This document shows positions 18,676-26,059 of a stretch of DNA of 34,242 bases, piece by piece. The stretch is from Methylocystaceae bacterium. Its GTDB lineage: Bacteria > Pseudomonadota > Alphaproteobacteria > Rhizobiales > Beijerinckiaceae. Position 1 is the stretch's first letter. Every line of letters starts with the position of its first letter. Location: contig WSXZ01000025.1 in the NCBI GenBank assembly GCA_009773555.1, positions 1 through 34,242 on the forward strand. The letters are read 5' to 3'. The notes under the pieces were generated by a model. It did no database searches, was not told where the DNA came from, and saw only the letters and a program-made list of their open reading frames with translations. The position numbers and the translations under genes are program-made.

Positions 18676-20955
18676 CTATCTTCGCGACAATTCGGTCAGC
18701 ATTCCGCGCAGCGGCTGAAAGTCGAAGCGCACCTCATGGCGCCCTTCCGGAATCGCGACGGCCCGGAACATAACGTTGGCGCGCAGAATCGGCGCTTCCA
18801 CGCCGTCGAGGTTCGCGAACCACCACGGATGCCAGACGTCGTGCAAAACAAGCCAGCCTCCGCCCGGAGGCGCGCTGGCCTCGGCGACGACGCGGTCGTT
18901 CTCGTAGGAGAGGATTTTCGCCGTCGCCGGCGGCGCATTTTTGCGCGTATGGCAAATCGGCGGCGTCTCCAGGAGCACCGTCTCGCGATAGTCCGCCTCC
19001 GGCCACTCGCCGCTCTTCATCATCGCCGCGAAATCGACGTGGATGGCGCAGGTTGCGAGTATGACGCGCGGCATGGCGCGGGGATTTTCGTAAATGTGAA
19101 CGTCGCCGATGCGCGTGAGTTCGACGAAGTCGCCCGACTTGTAATTCTCATCGATCTCTTCAATGGGCACGCCGGTCGCGATAAATCGCAGGCCGAGCAT
19201 GTCCGACAGGATTGAGCGATAGGCAGGATAGAGCTTGGAAAACTGGCGCTGCTCGGGAAGCGCAAGATGATCTCCGGCGCCGGTTACGTCCTCGAAGAGC
19301 CGCAGCCGGATGGGATTGTAACCGAGAACATGATCGAAGCCGTGGACGAGCGACGCGTTCGGCCAGTGAAAATCGATCGCCGCAAGTTCGACGCGGTCGC
19401 GACGATCCGGCCCCGCCGTCTCCTTGAGCTTCCCGCGCAGATAGGCGATCACCGGATCCTTGCCATTGACCCGCAAGGCGTCGAACTGCTCAGGCGGCAA
19501 GGCCGTCGATTCATTGGGACCATTGCCGATCGTAAGATCGGCGCTCATCAGCGTGGCGACCGCCGCAAGCAGATAAGGGCCGCGCAACAGCCTGTCGCGA
19601 GTCGCGAGGATAAGCGCGACGGCGAGGGCGGCAAAAATCGCGCTTGTCGCGAGCGGCCAGGAGGCTTGGTTGAGATGGCCCTTCACGCCCGCGACAAGCA
19701 GTGCGACCGCGAACAGCGCGGCGACGGCGCTGACAAGCCAAGCTGTACGCGGCGTGACTTCGCCCCGCTCAATGAGATTGAAGCCATAGCCTGCGAGAAC
19801 CGCGAAAGTCGCGCAAAAAAGGAAGGTGGCGTCGGCCGGCCGGCGCCAAAGGTCGACGCCGGGAAGATGATAGAAGAAGGCGAAGGCCGGCGTGTAGCGG
19901 CCGAAGGCATAGAGGGCGAAGAACAGCGCGGCGGCGGCGAAGAAGCGAATTTCCTTATTTGAAAAAAAGCGCCCGCCCAGCGCGGCGATCAGAGAGACGA
20001 GCGTCAGTTCGCCCATGTAAACATTGGACATGTTGCGCGCGAGGTAAAGGTCGCGCTCGCCGACCGGGGGGCCCCAGAAGTTTTTGAGCGGGCCGTCCGT
20101 TCCGAACATATTGGCTGAGATCAGAGTCCAGAAGGAGCCTGGCGGCAGCGAGCCCTTGAATGCGCCGTCGAGATCGATCTCGGGTCGGTTTGAATGCGCG
20201 GCGAGCTCCAGCGTGAAGGCGAGCGGCACGGCGATGATCGTCAAACCGACAAGCGCGCCCGCCGCGAGCGGCGTAACCGCGCTGAGTTTGGGCGATTCAT
20301 CGGTAGCGACGCGATAGGCGGCATAGGCGGAAAGCATCAGCACGCCGAGGAACGCGACCTGGTCCCGTCCCAGCACCAGCAGTGCGGCGGCGGCGCCCGC
20401 AGCGGCGCCATAGCGGGCCGAGCGCCGATCGAGCCCCCGCGCCAGCAGCCACAGCGTGACCGGAAGCCAGGCGAGACTCATGATCTGCCCGACATGCTGA
20501 ATTCGCCAGGCCGCCGAGCCGCCAAAAGCGAACGCGAGAGCAGCGAGCAATCCTCCCGCGGCGCTCCAGCCTCGATCGCGAAAATAGGCGATGAGCGCAA
20601 GGCCGCCCATGGCCAGCATCGCGAAGACGATCGCGTCGGCCAGGACGAAGGACGGCTCGGGAACGAGCGCCGCCGCCAGCAGGAAAAACGGCGAGAAGAT
20701 CAGCGATTGCGGATCGGCGATCTGCGGCATCCCCGCAAAGACGTGCGGCGTCCAGAACGGCGACTGGCCGCTGTGTAGGGCATGGGCGAGAAAGGCGAAC
20801 TGCGGAAAAAAATGCGCTTTCGCGTCCCAGGGAATGGTGACGCGCCCGGAAAGCCAGGGAAAGGCGAGCGCCAGCGCGCAGACGAGGAAGAACGCCGCCG
20901 CGAGGGCGTAGGGCTGACCTTCCGGGCGGCCGGCGCTTCTACCGATTCGTTGCAT
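18676..20955 (-). CDS. YfhO-type polytopic membrane protein
   Basis: A 759-residue protein with about a dozen hydrophobic helices over the first 500 residues and a soluble, probably extracytoplasmic, C-terminal domain. The first helix (ALAAAFFLVCALALAFPWL) is followed by a loop with WDAKAHFFPQFAFLAHAL and FAGMPQIADPQSL. The arrangement resembles GT-C lipid-linked sugar transferases and the YfhO family, which glycosylates envelope polymers in Gram-positives. The donor and acceptor are unknown here. The ATG at 20955 was chosen because the upstream extension to 21114 is not protein-like. No strong ribosome site is visible. Confidence 0.8.
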   Translation of the reverse strand: MQRIGRSAGRPEGQPYALAAAFFLVCALALAFPWLSGRVTIPWDAKAHFFPQFAFLAHALHSGQSPFWTPHVFAGMPQIADPQSLIFSPFFLLAAALVPEPSFVLADAIVFAMLAMGGLALIAYFRDRGWSAAGGLLAALAFAFGGSAAWRIQHVGQIMSLAWLPVTLWLLARGLDRRSARYGAAAGAAAALLVLGRDQVAFLGVLMLSAYAAYRVATDESPKLSAVTPLAAGALVGLTIIAVPLAFTLELAAHSNRPEIDLDGAFKGSLPPGSFWTLISANMFGTDGPLKNFWGPPVGERDLYLARNMSNVYMGELTLVSLIAALGGRFFSNKEIRFFAAAALFFALYAFGRYTPAFAFFYHLPGVDLWRRPADATFLFCATFAVLAGYGFNLIERGEVTPRTAWLVSAVAALFAVALLVAGVKGHLNQASWPLATSAIFAALAVALILATRDRLLRGPYLLAAVATLMSADLTIGNGPNESTALPPEQFDALRVNGKDPVIAYLRGKLKETAGPDRRDRVELAAIDFHWPNASLVHGFDHVLGYNPIRLRLFEDVTGAGDHLALPEQRQFSKLYPAYRSILSDMLGLRFIATGVPIEEIDENYKSGDFVELTRIGDVHIYENPRAMPRVILATCAIHVDFAAMMKSGEWPEADYRETVLLETPPICHTRKNAPPATAKILSYENDRVVAEASAPPGGGWLVLHDVWHPWWFANLDGVEAPILRANVMFRAVAIPEGRHEVRFDFQPLRGMLTELSRR

Positions 20956-20986
20956 GGCCACAGTTCTAGCGGCTCCAGACCCTGGC

Positions 20987-21538
20987 TCAAAGCCGCGCTT
21001 CAGGCGACCGCCTGAGGCCGAAGCGCGCAGCGAGCGCGTCGATATCCACAGCCGCACGGCGCTTGTCATCCGACTCCAGCAGGAGGCGCAACCCCATGCC
21101 GCGCAGCATGTCAATAAAGGCGATGATATCAGGGTCGTCGGCCGTCCGGCCGAAGAGCGGCGCGAGCTGCTCGGCCACGCCTCGGGCGTGCGCGGCGAGC
21201 GTCGCCCGAATTTCCGATTGGTCGCTCGCCTGAGCCACGACGCTCAAGAAGAAGCGCATCCTATTGCGCTCGAACATGAGCGCGCGCACCGCTTCGACAG
21301 GATCGACGTCGCTTCCGATCGAACCGCGCTTGGGCTTATGCGCCTGCGCATGCGACGCTTCGAGCGTCGCGGCGAGCAAATCCGTCTTACGCGGAAAATA
21401 ATAGGTCAAATGCGACTGCCGCAGTCCGGCCGCAGCGGCGACGCGGGTTTGGGTCAGCGCAGAGACGCCTTCTTTCCTCAGGATTTTGAGCGCAGCGTCC
21501 AGAATGCGCTGACGCGCGCTTTTTTCCACCATCGCCAT
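20987..21538 (-). CDS. TetR-family transcriptional regulator
   Basis: A 183-residue regulator. The N-terminal helix-turn-helix spans about residues 8-55: RQRILDAALKILRKEGV, then TQTRVAAAAGLRQSHLTYYFPRKTDLL, the canonical TetR recognition-helix pattern with YYFPRK. The C-terminal ligand domain is short and not assignable to a ligand. Start could be the ATG at 21538 or the one two codons later. It is divergent from the gene at 21672. The 133-bp gap contains the palindrome TTGGTA-N3-TACCAA, recurring at 22201, which I take to be its operator. Typical TetR behaviour would be repression of itself and the plus-strand genes. Confidence 0.9.
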   Translation of the reverse strand: MAMVEKSARQRILDAALKILRKEGVSALTQTRVAAAAGLRQSHLTYYFPRKTDLLAATLEASHAQAHKPKRGSIGSDVDPVEAVRALMFERNRMRFFLSVVAQASDQSEIRATLAAHARGVAEQLAPLFGRTADDPDIIAFIDMLRGMGLRLLLESDDKRRAAVDIDALAARFGLRRSPEARL

Positions 21539-21623
21539 TCGCGTTCATTCAACCTTCGCCGCCCAGCGTCGTATCAAAAAAAACGCGCCGCGGAAACGCC
21601 TCTGACGCTTGCGTCACATTTGA

Positions 21624-21638
21624 TTGGTAATATACCAA
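21624..21638. promoter_or_regulatory. Candidate TetR operator, copy 1
   Basis: A perfect inverted repeat TTGGTA-ATA-TACCAA lies in the divergent gap between the TetR gene and the periplasmic protein gene, 34 bp upstream of the latter's ATG. The AT-rich core would overlap a -10 region in either direction. The same half-sites recur at 22201-22215. I assign it to the adjacent TetR regulator from position and symmetry. Confidence 0.75.
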
Positions 21639-21671
21639 CCTAGCGCGCCACGCTAACGTTGGAGAGGATCG

Positions 21672-22121
21672 ATGAGATTATTTCTTATTGGGATGATCAG
21701 TGCAGCGGCGTGCCTGAGCGCGCGGGCCGACGAAGGATCCGAGGCGGCGCGCCGCCTGCTGTTCGAAACGTTCGACAAGCCCGAAACGCGCCTGTTTGTC
21801 GACGCAATCGTCGTCGAAGGCGACGTCGCCATCGCCGACTGGCGCCAGGGCGAACTCGGCGGCCGGGCGTTTCTTACGCGTAAGGGCGATGCGTGGAGCA
21901 TCTCGCTTTGCGCCGGCGACGCCTTGAAAGACAGCGCCACGCTGGAAAAGCTCGGCGTTTCCAAAGCAAATGCGGAAGCGCTTTCAAAACGGCTGGCGGC
22001 CGAAGAGACGCGGCTCTCGCCCGACGTGGTTGAACGATTCTCCCGATTTGACGGCATGGCCGCCGTCGAGGCGGATGGGAGCCATTCGCCGCTCGATCCC
22101 CATCACAAGCCCATTCCCTGA
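21672..22121 (+). CDS. Small periplasmic protein, possibly copper-uptake associated
   Basis: A 149-residue exported protein with a cleavable signal peptide (MRLFLIGMISAAACLSARA, cleavage before DEG). The mature part carries IADWRQGELGGRAFL and WSISLCAGDALKD, then a helical C-terminus and a His-rich tail (DPHHKP). From memory, this WxQG-GGR-LC pattern matches small proteins annotated as associated with copper uptake next to copper TonB receptors; I could not verify that. GGAGAGG precedes the ATG. The candidate TetR operator lies just upstream. The gene is followed by a 169-bp gap holding a hairpin and the second operator. Confidence 0.75.
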   Translation: MRLFLIGMISAAACLSARADEGSEAARRLLFETFDKPETRLFVDAIVVEGDVAIADWRQGELGGRAFLTRKGDAWSISLCAGDALKDSATLEKLGVSKANAEALSKRLAAEETRLSPDVVERFSRFDGMAAVEADGSHSPLDPHHKPIP

Positions 22122-22131
22122 CTGTCGCTCA

Positions 22132-22151
22132 CTGTTGCGCCGGAGCAACAG
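22132..22151 (+). terminator. Small hairpin after the periplasmic protein gene
   Basis: CTGTTGC (22132-22138) and GCAACAG (22145-22151) form a perfect 7-bp stem with a 6-nt loop, 10 bp after the stop codon at 22121. No T run follows, so it is a weak terminator or a processing structure at best. It separates the first gene from the second candidate operator. Confidence 0.35.
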
Positions 22152-22200
22152 CAACCGAAAATGCGCCCGTCAGGCCCGCCGAAGCGTTGCCCCACGTAAT

Positions 22201-22215
22201 TTGGTATATTACCAA
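22201..22215. promoter_or_regulatory. Candidate TetR operator, copy 2
   Basis: TTGGTA-TAT-TACCAA has the same half-sites and the same 3-bp spacer length as the palindrome at 21624-21638; the spacer is the reverse complement of the first. It lies 75 bp upstream of the Cys/His-rich gene that precedes the TonB-dependent receptor. This suggests a second promoter under the same regulator. Confidence 0.75.
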
Positions 22216-22290
22216 CATTCAGGTTCGGCGCTCTGAACGCCCCTCCTTTCGCGCCTTCGGCGAGACGCAGCCACGAGGATCCGAGACAAG

Positions 22291-22671
22291 ATGACGGCCC
22301 TTGCGAGAATGCCTCGCTCGATGATTTTGCGGCGCATCGGGGCCCTTTGCATCGCGCTGCTTGTCGCGCTCGCGGCGGTTTCTTCCTCCGCGCCGGCGCA
22401 TGCCGCGCGTCCCGGGACGACCGTGCACTGTCCGGACACTTCCCAACCTGCGCCGACGAACCATCCGTGTGGCGGCGAGCAATGCTGCTCGCTCTGCGGT
22501 CACAGCCAAAAAGAGCTGGTTTTTCCCTTTTTCGCGTCCGTATCTGGCGCCATCGCCTATGCGCCTCCGCGCGCCGCAAGCCGCGCATTCTGCGCCATTC
22601 AGGCGCCGGCCAGAAAAACCGTCCGCGCACATTCGCGCGCCGCCCCGCGCGCGCCGCCCCGCTTCTCCTGA
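22291..22671 (+). CDS. Cys/His-rich exported or membrane-anchored protein, 126 aa
   Basis: After a basic start there is a strong hydrophobic segment (LRRIGALCIALLVALAAV, roughly residues 13-30) ending in APAHA, a likely signal peptide. The mature part is dominated by HCPD, then HPCGGEQCCSLCGHSQKE, a dense set of cysteines and histidines suited to binding a soft metal. A second hydrophobic patch (LVFPFFASVSGAIAY) and a basic tail follow. It recalls the DUF2946-type small proteins that occur near copper genes, but I do not assign the family. Start among three nearby ATGs is uncertain. It lies 56 bp before the receptor gene. Confidence 0.65.
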   Translation: MTALARMPRSMILRRIGALCIALLVALAAVSSSAPAHAARPGTTVHCPDTSQPAPTNHPCGGEQCCSLCGHSQKELVFPFFASVSGAIAYAPPRAASRAFCAIQAPARKTVRAHSRAAPRAPPRFS

Positions 22672-22727
22672 TCGCGACAGTCTTCCCCTAACGATCGCGC
22701 GGCGAGACGCCGCTCAGGAGAGATTCC

Positions 22728-25088
22728 ATGTTCCGGACCGGCTTGCTGCGCGGCGCGTCCGCCGTCGCCCTCATTCTTTCGCTCGCGGATTCGAGCGCCT
22801 TTGCGCAACAGAGTCTGCCGACCATCGACATTGGCGGCGCCAAGCCGCGCGTCGTCGGACGCGGCGGCGGTCGCGCGCCGTCTACGGCGACAGCGCCAGC
22901 CGTCCCCGCCACATGGACGCAAACCGGCGGAGGCGGCGGGTCGTTGACCGTGCCGTCAGTCGCCCAGCAGCGCCGCGAACTCGAGCGCAGCGTCGGCTCG
23001 GTCGCCTTCGTCGACGCCAATACGCCCGAGATTCAAACCCGCTACGTTCACGACCTGCGCGACGCGCTCAAGGACGTCCCTGGCGTCTATGCCGAAAGCC
23101 GCTACGGACAGGAACTGCGTCTTTCGATCCGCGGCTCGAATCTGACGCGCGACTTCCATCTGCGCGGACTGGAGCTGCTGCAGGACGGCATTCCGATGAA
23201 CTACGCCGACGGCGGCGGCGATATGTATCAGATCGATCCCAAATATTTTCGCGCGATCGAAGTTATGAAAGGCGGCAACGCCCTCGCCTATGGCTCCTCG
23301 ACGCTCGGCGGCGCCATTAATTTCATCTCGCCCACCGCCTATACGGCGCTCGCGCCGAACATGGCGTCGCTCGAGGGCGGCAGTTACGGGACCGTGCGCG
23401 GGCAAGCGCAGATGTCGCGCATCATCGGCAATTTCGATTTTCTCATCAACGGCACGTTCACCCATGCCGACAATTACAGAAAACATTCGACGACGGACTA
23501 CACGCAGCTCAACGGCAATCTCGGCTATCGCTTCTCCAACGATCTCGAAACGCGGTTCTATTTCGGCGTCTATGACACGTGGCAATTGCTGCCGGGACAA
23601 CTCAACGAATTCGATGCGCGCAACAATCCGCGACTGTCGCTGCCGCCGTATCCGCCGGGTGTCGGGCCGGACGGCTTTGGCGCCAATCAGGCGCGAAACG
23701 TCAAGAACTGGCGCATTTCGAACAAGACCACGATCCTGAGCGAGTTCGGCCGCATCGACCTCAACAGCTGGTACACGCACAATTATCTCTATCATCCGAT
23801 TTTCGTGGTCATCGAACAGGAAGGCGGGACCTGGGGATTCACGCCGCGCCTCACCTCGAATTTCCTTGTCGACGGCCACCCCAACGAGCTCATCCTCGGC
23901 GGCCGCGCCTGGGGCGGATCGTCGAGCGATAATTGGTCCGACAATTACAATGGCATGCGGCTCAACCCCTATGGCGGGATCCCCGCCAATTTCGGCAACG
24001 CGCAGTTCTCCTTTCCACCCTATTCGTTCAACGGACTCGCGCAATTTGGCGCGGCGAATTCGTGCTTTGGCTTCTGCGGCCTGTTCATCAATCCCGGATT
24101 GGATCCGCGTCTGCGCAACAATCGCGCGACGGCGCTCAATCTCGAAGCCTATTTCGAGGATCGCCTGCATATCGCGCCGCAGCTCATCTTCATGTTCGGC
24201 GCCAAGCTTTTCGCCGATACGCGTCGCTATGCGGTTCTCGGCGGCATTCCCTTCGAGCCTGTTCCCGGCGTATCGGACCAAGTCTACCGCGGCATCGTGC
24301 CCAAGGTCGGTCTGATGTACGAACCGACGCCGGACATTCAGTTCTTCGCCGACATGACCGGAAGCCGCGACGTGCCGGACTTCATCGACCTGACGCAAGG
24401 CGTGTTTCCGCCGCCGCGCGACGGCACCAAATTCACGCCGCTCGCGGCGCAGAAAGCCTGGACCGGGGAGCTCGGCGCGCGCGGCAGATGGGACCGCTAC
24501 ACCTGGGACGTGACCTTCTACCATTCGGAACTGCAGGACGAACTCTTGAAATTCACCACCAATCCCGGCCTCGGCATTCCGGCGACGACCTTCAATGCGA
24601 AACGCACCATGCACCAGGGCGTCGAATTCGCGGCGAGCGCCGAACTCCTGCGCGATATTTTCGCGCCGGATGCAGGCGACGCGCTAAAGCTGTCGCAGGT
24701 TTGGACCTGGAACGATTTCCGCTTCGTCGGCGATCGCGACTTCGGCGACAATACGCTGGCCGGCATTCCGCGCCACGTCTTGCGCACCACGCTGTCCTAT
24801 TGGCGGCCCGACGGCCTCTACCTCGCGCCGCAGATGGATTGGGTTCCGGGAGGCGCTTACGTCGACTACGCCAATACGCTGCAGGCGCCGGGCTATGTCT
24901 TGCTGGGCGTCCAGGCGGGCATGAAGCTGCCCTACGGTCTCTCGTTCTTTGTCGAGGCGCGCAATCTGACCAATCGCCACTACATCAGCGACGTGACCAC
25001 GATCGTCGACGCCCGCGGTCTCGATCCGAGGGTCTTCTATCCGGGCACGGGACGGGTGATCTACGGAGGCTTGCGCCTCGCGTTCTAG
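22728..25088 (+). CDS. TonB-dependent outer-membrane receptor
   Basis: A 786-residue receptor. The signal peptide (MFRTGLLRGASAVALILSLA, cleaved after AFA) is preceded by an AGGAG site. The plug domain includes LRDALKDVPGVYAESRYGQE, LSIRGSNLTRDFHLRGLELL and IEVMKGGNALAYGSSTLGGA, followed by a 22-strand-type barrel. The end RNLTNRHYISDV and a terminal Phe (GGLRLAF) are typical of TonB-dependent receptors of the FecA-like group. Substrate cannot be read from the sequence. There is no N-terminal signalling domain, so no sigma/anti-sigma control is expected. It lies between the Cys/His-rich gene and an ABC system. Confidence 0.93.
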   Translation: MFRTGLLRGASAVALILSLADSSAFAQQSLPTIDIGGAKPRVVGRGGGRAPSTATAPAVPATWTQTGGGGGSLTVPSVAQQRRELERSVGSVAFVDANTPEIQTRYVHDLRDALKDVPGVYAESRYGQELRLSIRGSNLTRDFHLRGLELLQDGIPMNYADGGGDMYQIDPKYFRAIEVMKGGNALAYGSSTLGGAINFISPTAYTALAPNMASLEGGSYGTVRGQAQMSRIIGNFDFLINGTFTHADNYRKHSTTDYTQLNGNLGYRFSNDLETRFYFGVYDTWQLLPGQLNEFDARNNPRLSLPPYPPGVGPDGFGANQARNVKNWRISNKTTILSEFGRIDLNSWYTHNYLYHPIFVVIEQEGGTWGFTPRLTSNFLVDGHPNELILGGRAWGGSSSDNWSDNYNGMRLNPYGGIPANFGNAQFSFPPYSFNGLAQFGAANSCFGFCGLFINPGLDPRLRNNRATALNLEAYFEDRLHIAPQLIFMFGAKLFADTRRYAVLGGIPFEPVPGVSDQVYRGIVPKVGLMYEPTPDIQFFADMTGSRDVPDFIDLTQGVFPPPRDGTKFTPLAAQKAWTGELGARGRWDRYTWDVTFYHSELQDELLKFTTNPGLGIPATTFNAKRTMHQGVEFAASAELLRDIFAPDAGDALKLSQVWTWNDFRFVGDRDFGDNTLAGIPRHVLRTTLSYWRPDGLYLAPQMDWVPGGAYVDYANTLQAPGYVLLGVQAGMKLPYGLSFFVEARNLTNRHYISDVTTIVDARGLDPRVFYPGTGRVIYGGLRLAF

Positions 25089-25176
25089 CTCGGCGACGTT
25101 TGGGCGATCGGCGCGGCGAGCCATATATAGGGCTGGCGCGCCGGCCGCCTTCGCCGGTCCGATCAGGGCGCAATGC

Positions 25177-25890
25177 TTGTCGATTGACGCGACGCCGGAA
25201 AACCTCGCCGCTGAGCGGACAAGCGCGCCGATGCTGCGCGTCGAGCGGCTGCATAAATCCTATCCGACGCCGCAGGGCCGCGTTCCGGTGCTGCGCGGCG
25301 TAGACTTCACCCTCGCCGCCGGCGCCAGCCTGGCGCTGACCGGCGAATCCGGCAGCGGCAAAAGCACGCTCCTGCATCTTGTGGGTGCGCTCGACGACGC
25401 CGATTCCGGAGAGATCGTTATCGATGGCGTCGCGGTGACGCGGCTGTCGGAAACAGCGCGAGCCGCCATGCGGCGTGAAACTATTGGCGTCGTCTTCCAG
25501 CAGTTCAATTTGATTCCGAGCCTGACCGTCGGCGAAAATCTGGGCTTCCAGGCGCGGCTTGCCGGGCGCTACAATCCGGCGTGGCAGGAAGAGCTCACCG
25601 CGCGTCTTGGCCTTGCGACGCTGGCCGCGCGCTATCCTGAGGAGCTGTCCGGCGGACAGCAGCAGCGCGTCGCCATCGGTCGCGCCCTCGCCGTACGCCC
25701 CAGGCTTCTGCTCGCGGACGAACCGACCGGCAATCTCGACGAAGCGACCGGAGACGCCGTCATGGCGCTGGCGCTCGACCTCGTCGCCGCGACCGGCTGC
25801 GCCTTTCTGATGGCGACGCACAGCGAACGCCTTGCGGCGCGGCTGCAACGCCGCGTACGGCTGGAGGCCGGTCTTCTGGCGACGCAATGA
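25177..25890 (+). CDS. ABC transporter ATPase, MacB/LolD/AttE type
   Basis: A 237-residue ATPase. Walker [10 protein letters not shown] is at residues 56-64, the Q-loop is in [17 protein letters not shown], the signature is [15 protein letters not shown] and Walker B is [12 protein letters not shown]. These are typical of the MacB/LolD/FtsE class, which powers mechanotransmission of FtsX-type permeases rather than solute import. The start is taken as TTG at 25177; an ATG 18 codons further on is an alternative. It is 88 bp after the receptor. The partner permease begins 169 bp later, with a structured repeat in between. Confidence 0.9.
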   Translation: MSIDATPENLAAERTSAPMLRVERLHKSYPTPQGRVPVLRGVDFTLAAGASLALTGESGSGKSTLLHLVGALDDADSGEIVIDGVAVTRLSETARAAMRRETIGVVFQQFNLIPSLTVGENLGFQARLAGRYNPAWQEELTARLGLATLAARYPEELSGGQQQRVAIGRALAVRPRLLLADEPTGNLDEATGDAVMALALDLVAATGCAFLMATHSERLAARLQRRVRLEAGLLATQ

Positions 25891-25917
25891 AACGAATTCC
25901 GACCGATCCGTTCGCTT

Positions 25918-26043
25918 GGACCGTGTCATTCCCGGCAGGCCGAAGGCCTGACCGGGAATCCAGAGCCAATCCAAGAACGCTGGTCTTGCTCTGGATTCCC
26001 GATCGCGCGCTTTGCGCGCGGGTCGGGAATGACATCCGAGCCG
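25918..26043. repeat. Structured interspersed repeat, copy B
   Basis: A 126-bp element, clearly similar to 18507-18631. The outer inverted repeat TGTCATTCCCG / CGGGAATGACA encloses CAGGCC-GAA-GGCCTG (25936-25950), a perfect 13-bp stem GGGAATCCAGAGC (25954-25966) / GCTCTGGATTCCC (25988-26000), and GCGCGC-TTT-GCGCGC. It sits between the ABC ATPase and permease genes, and its right end is only 16 bp before the permease start codon. Confidence 0.9.
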
Positions 26044-26059
26044 TTCGAACGGATGTCGT

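Noticed and set aside
22956-24614. A 552-codon open frame on the minus strand inside the receptor gene
   Set aside because: Antisense shadow of the TonB receptor, caused by high GC3; no protein features.
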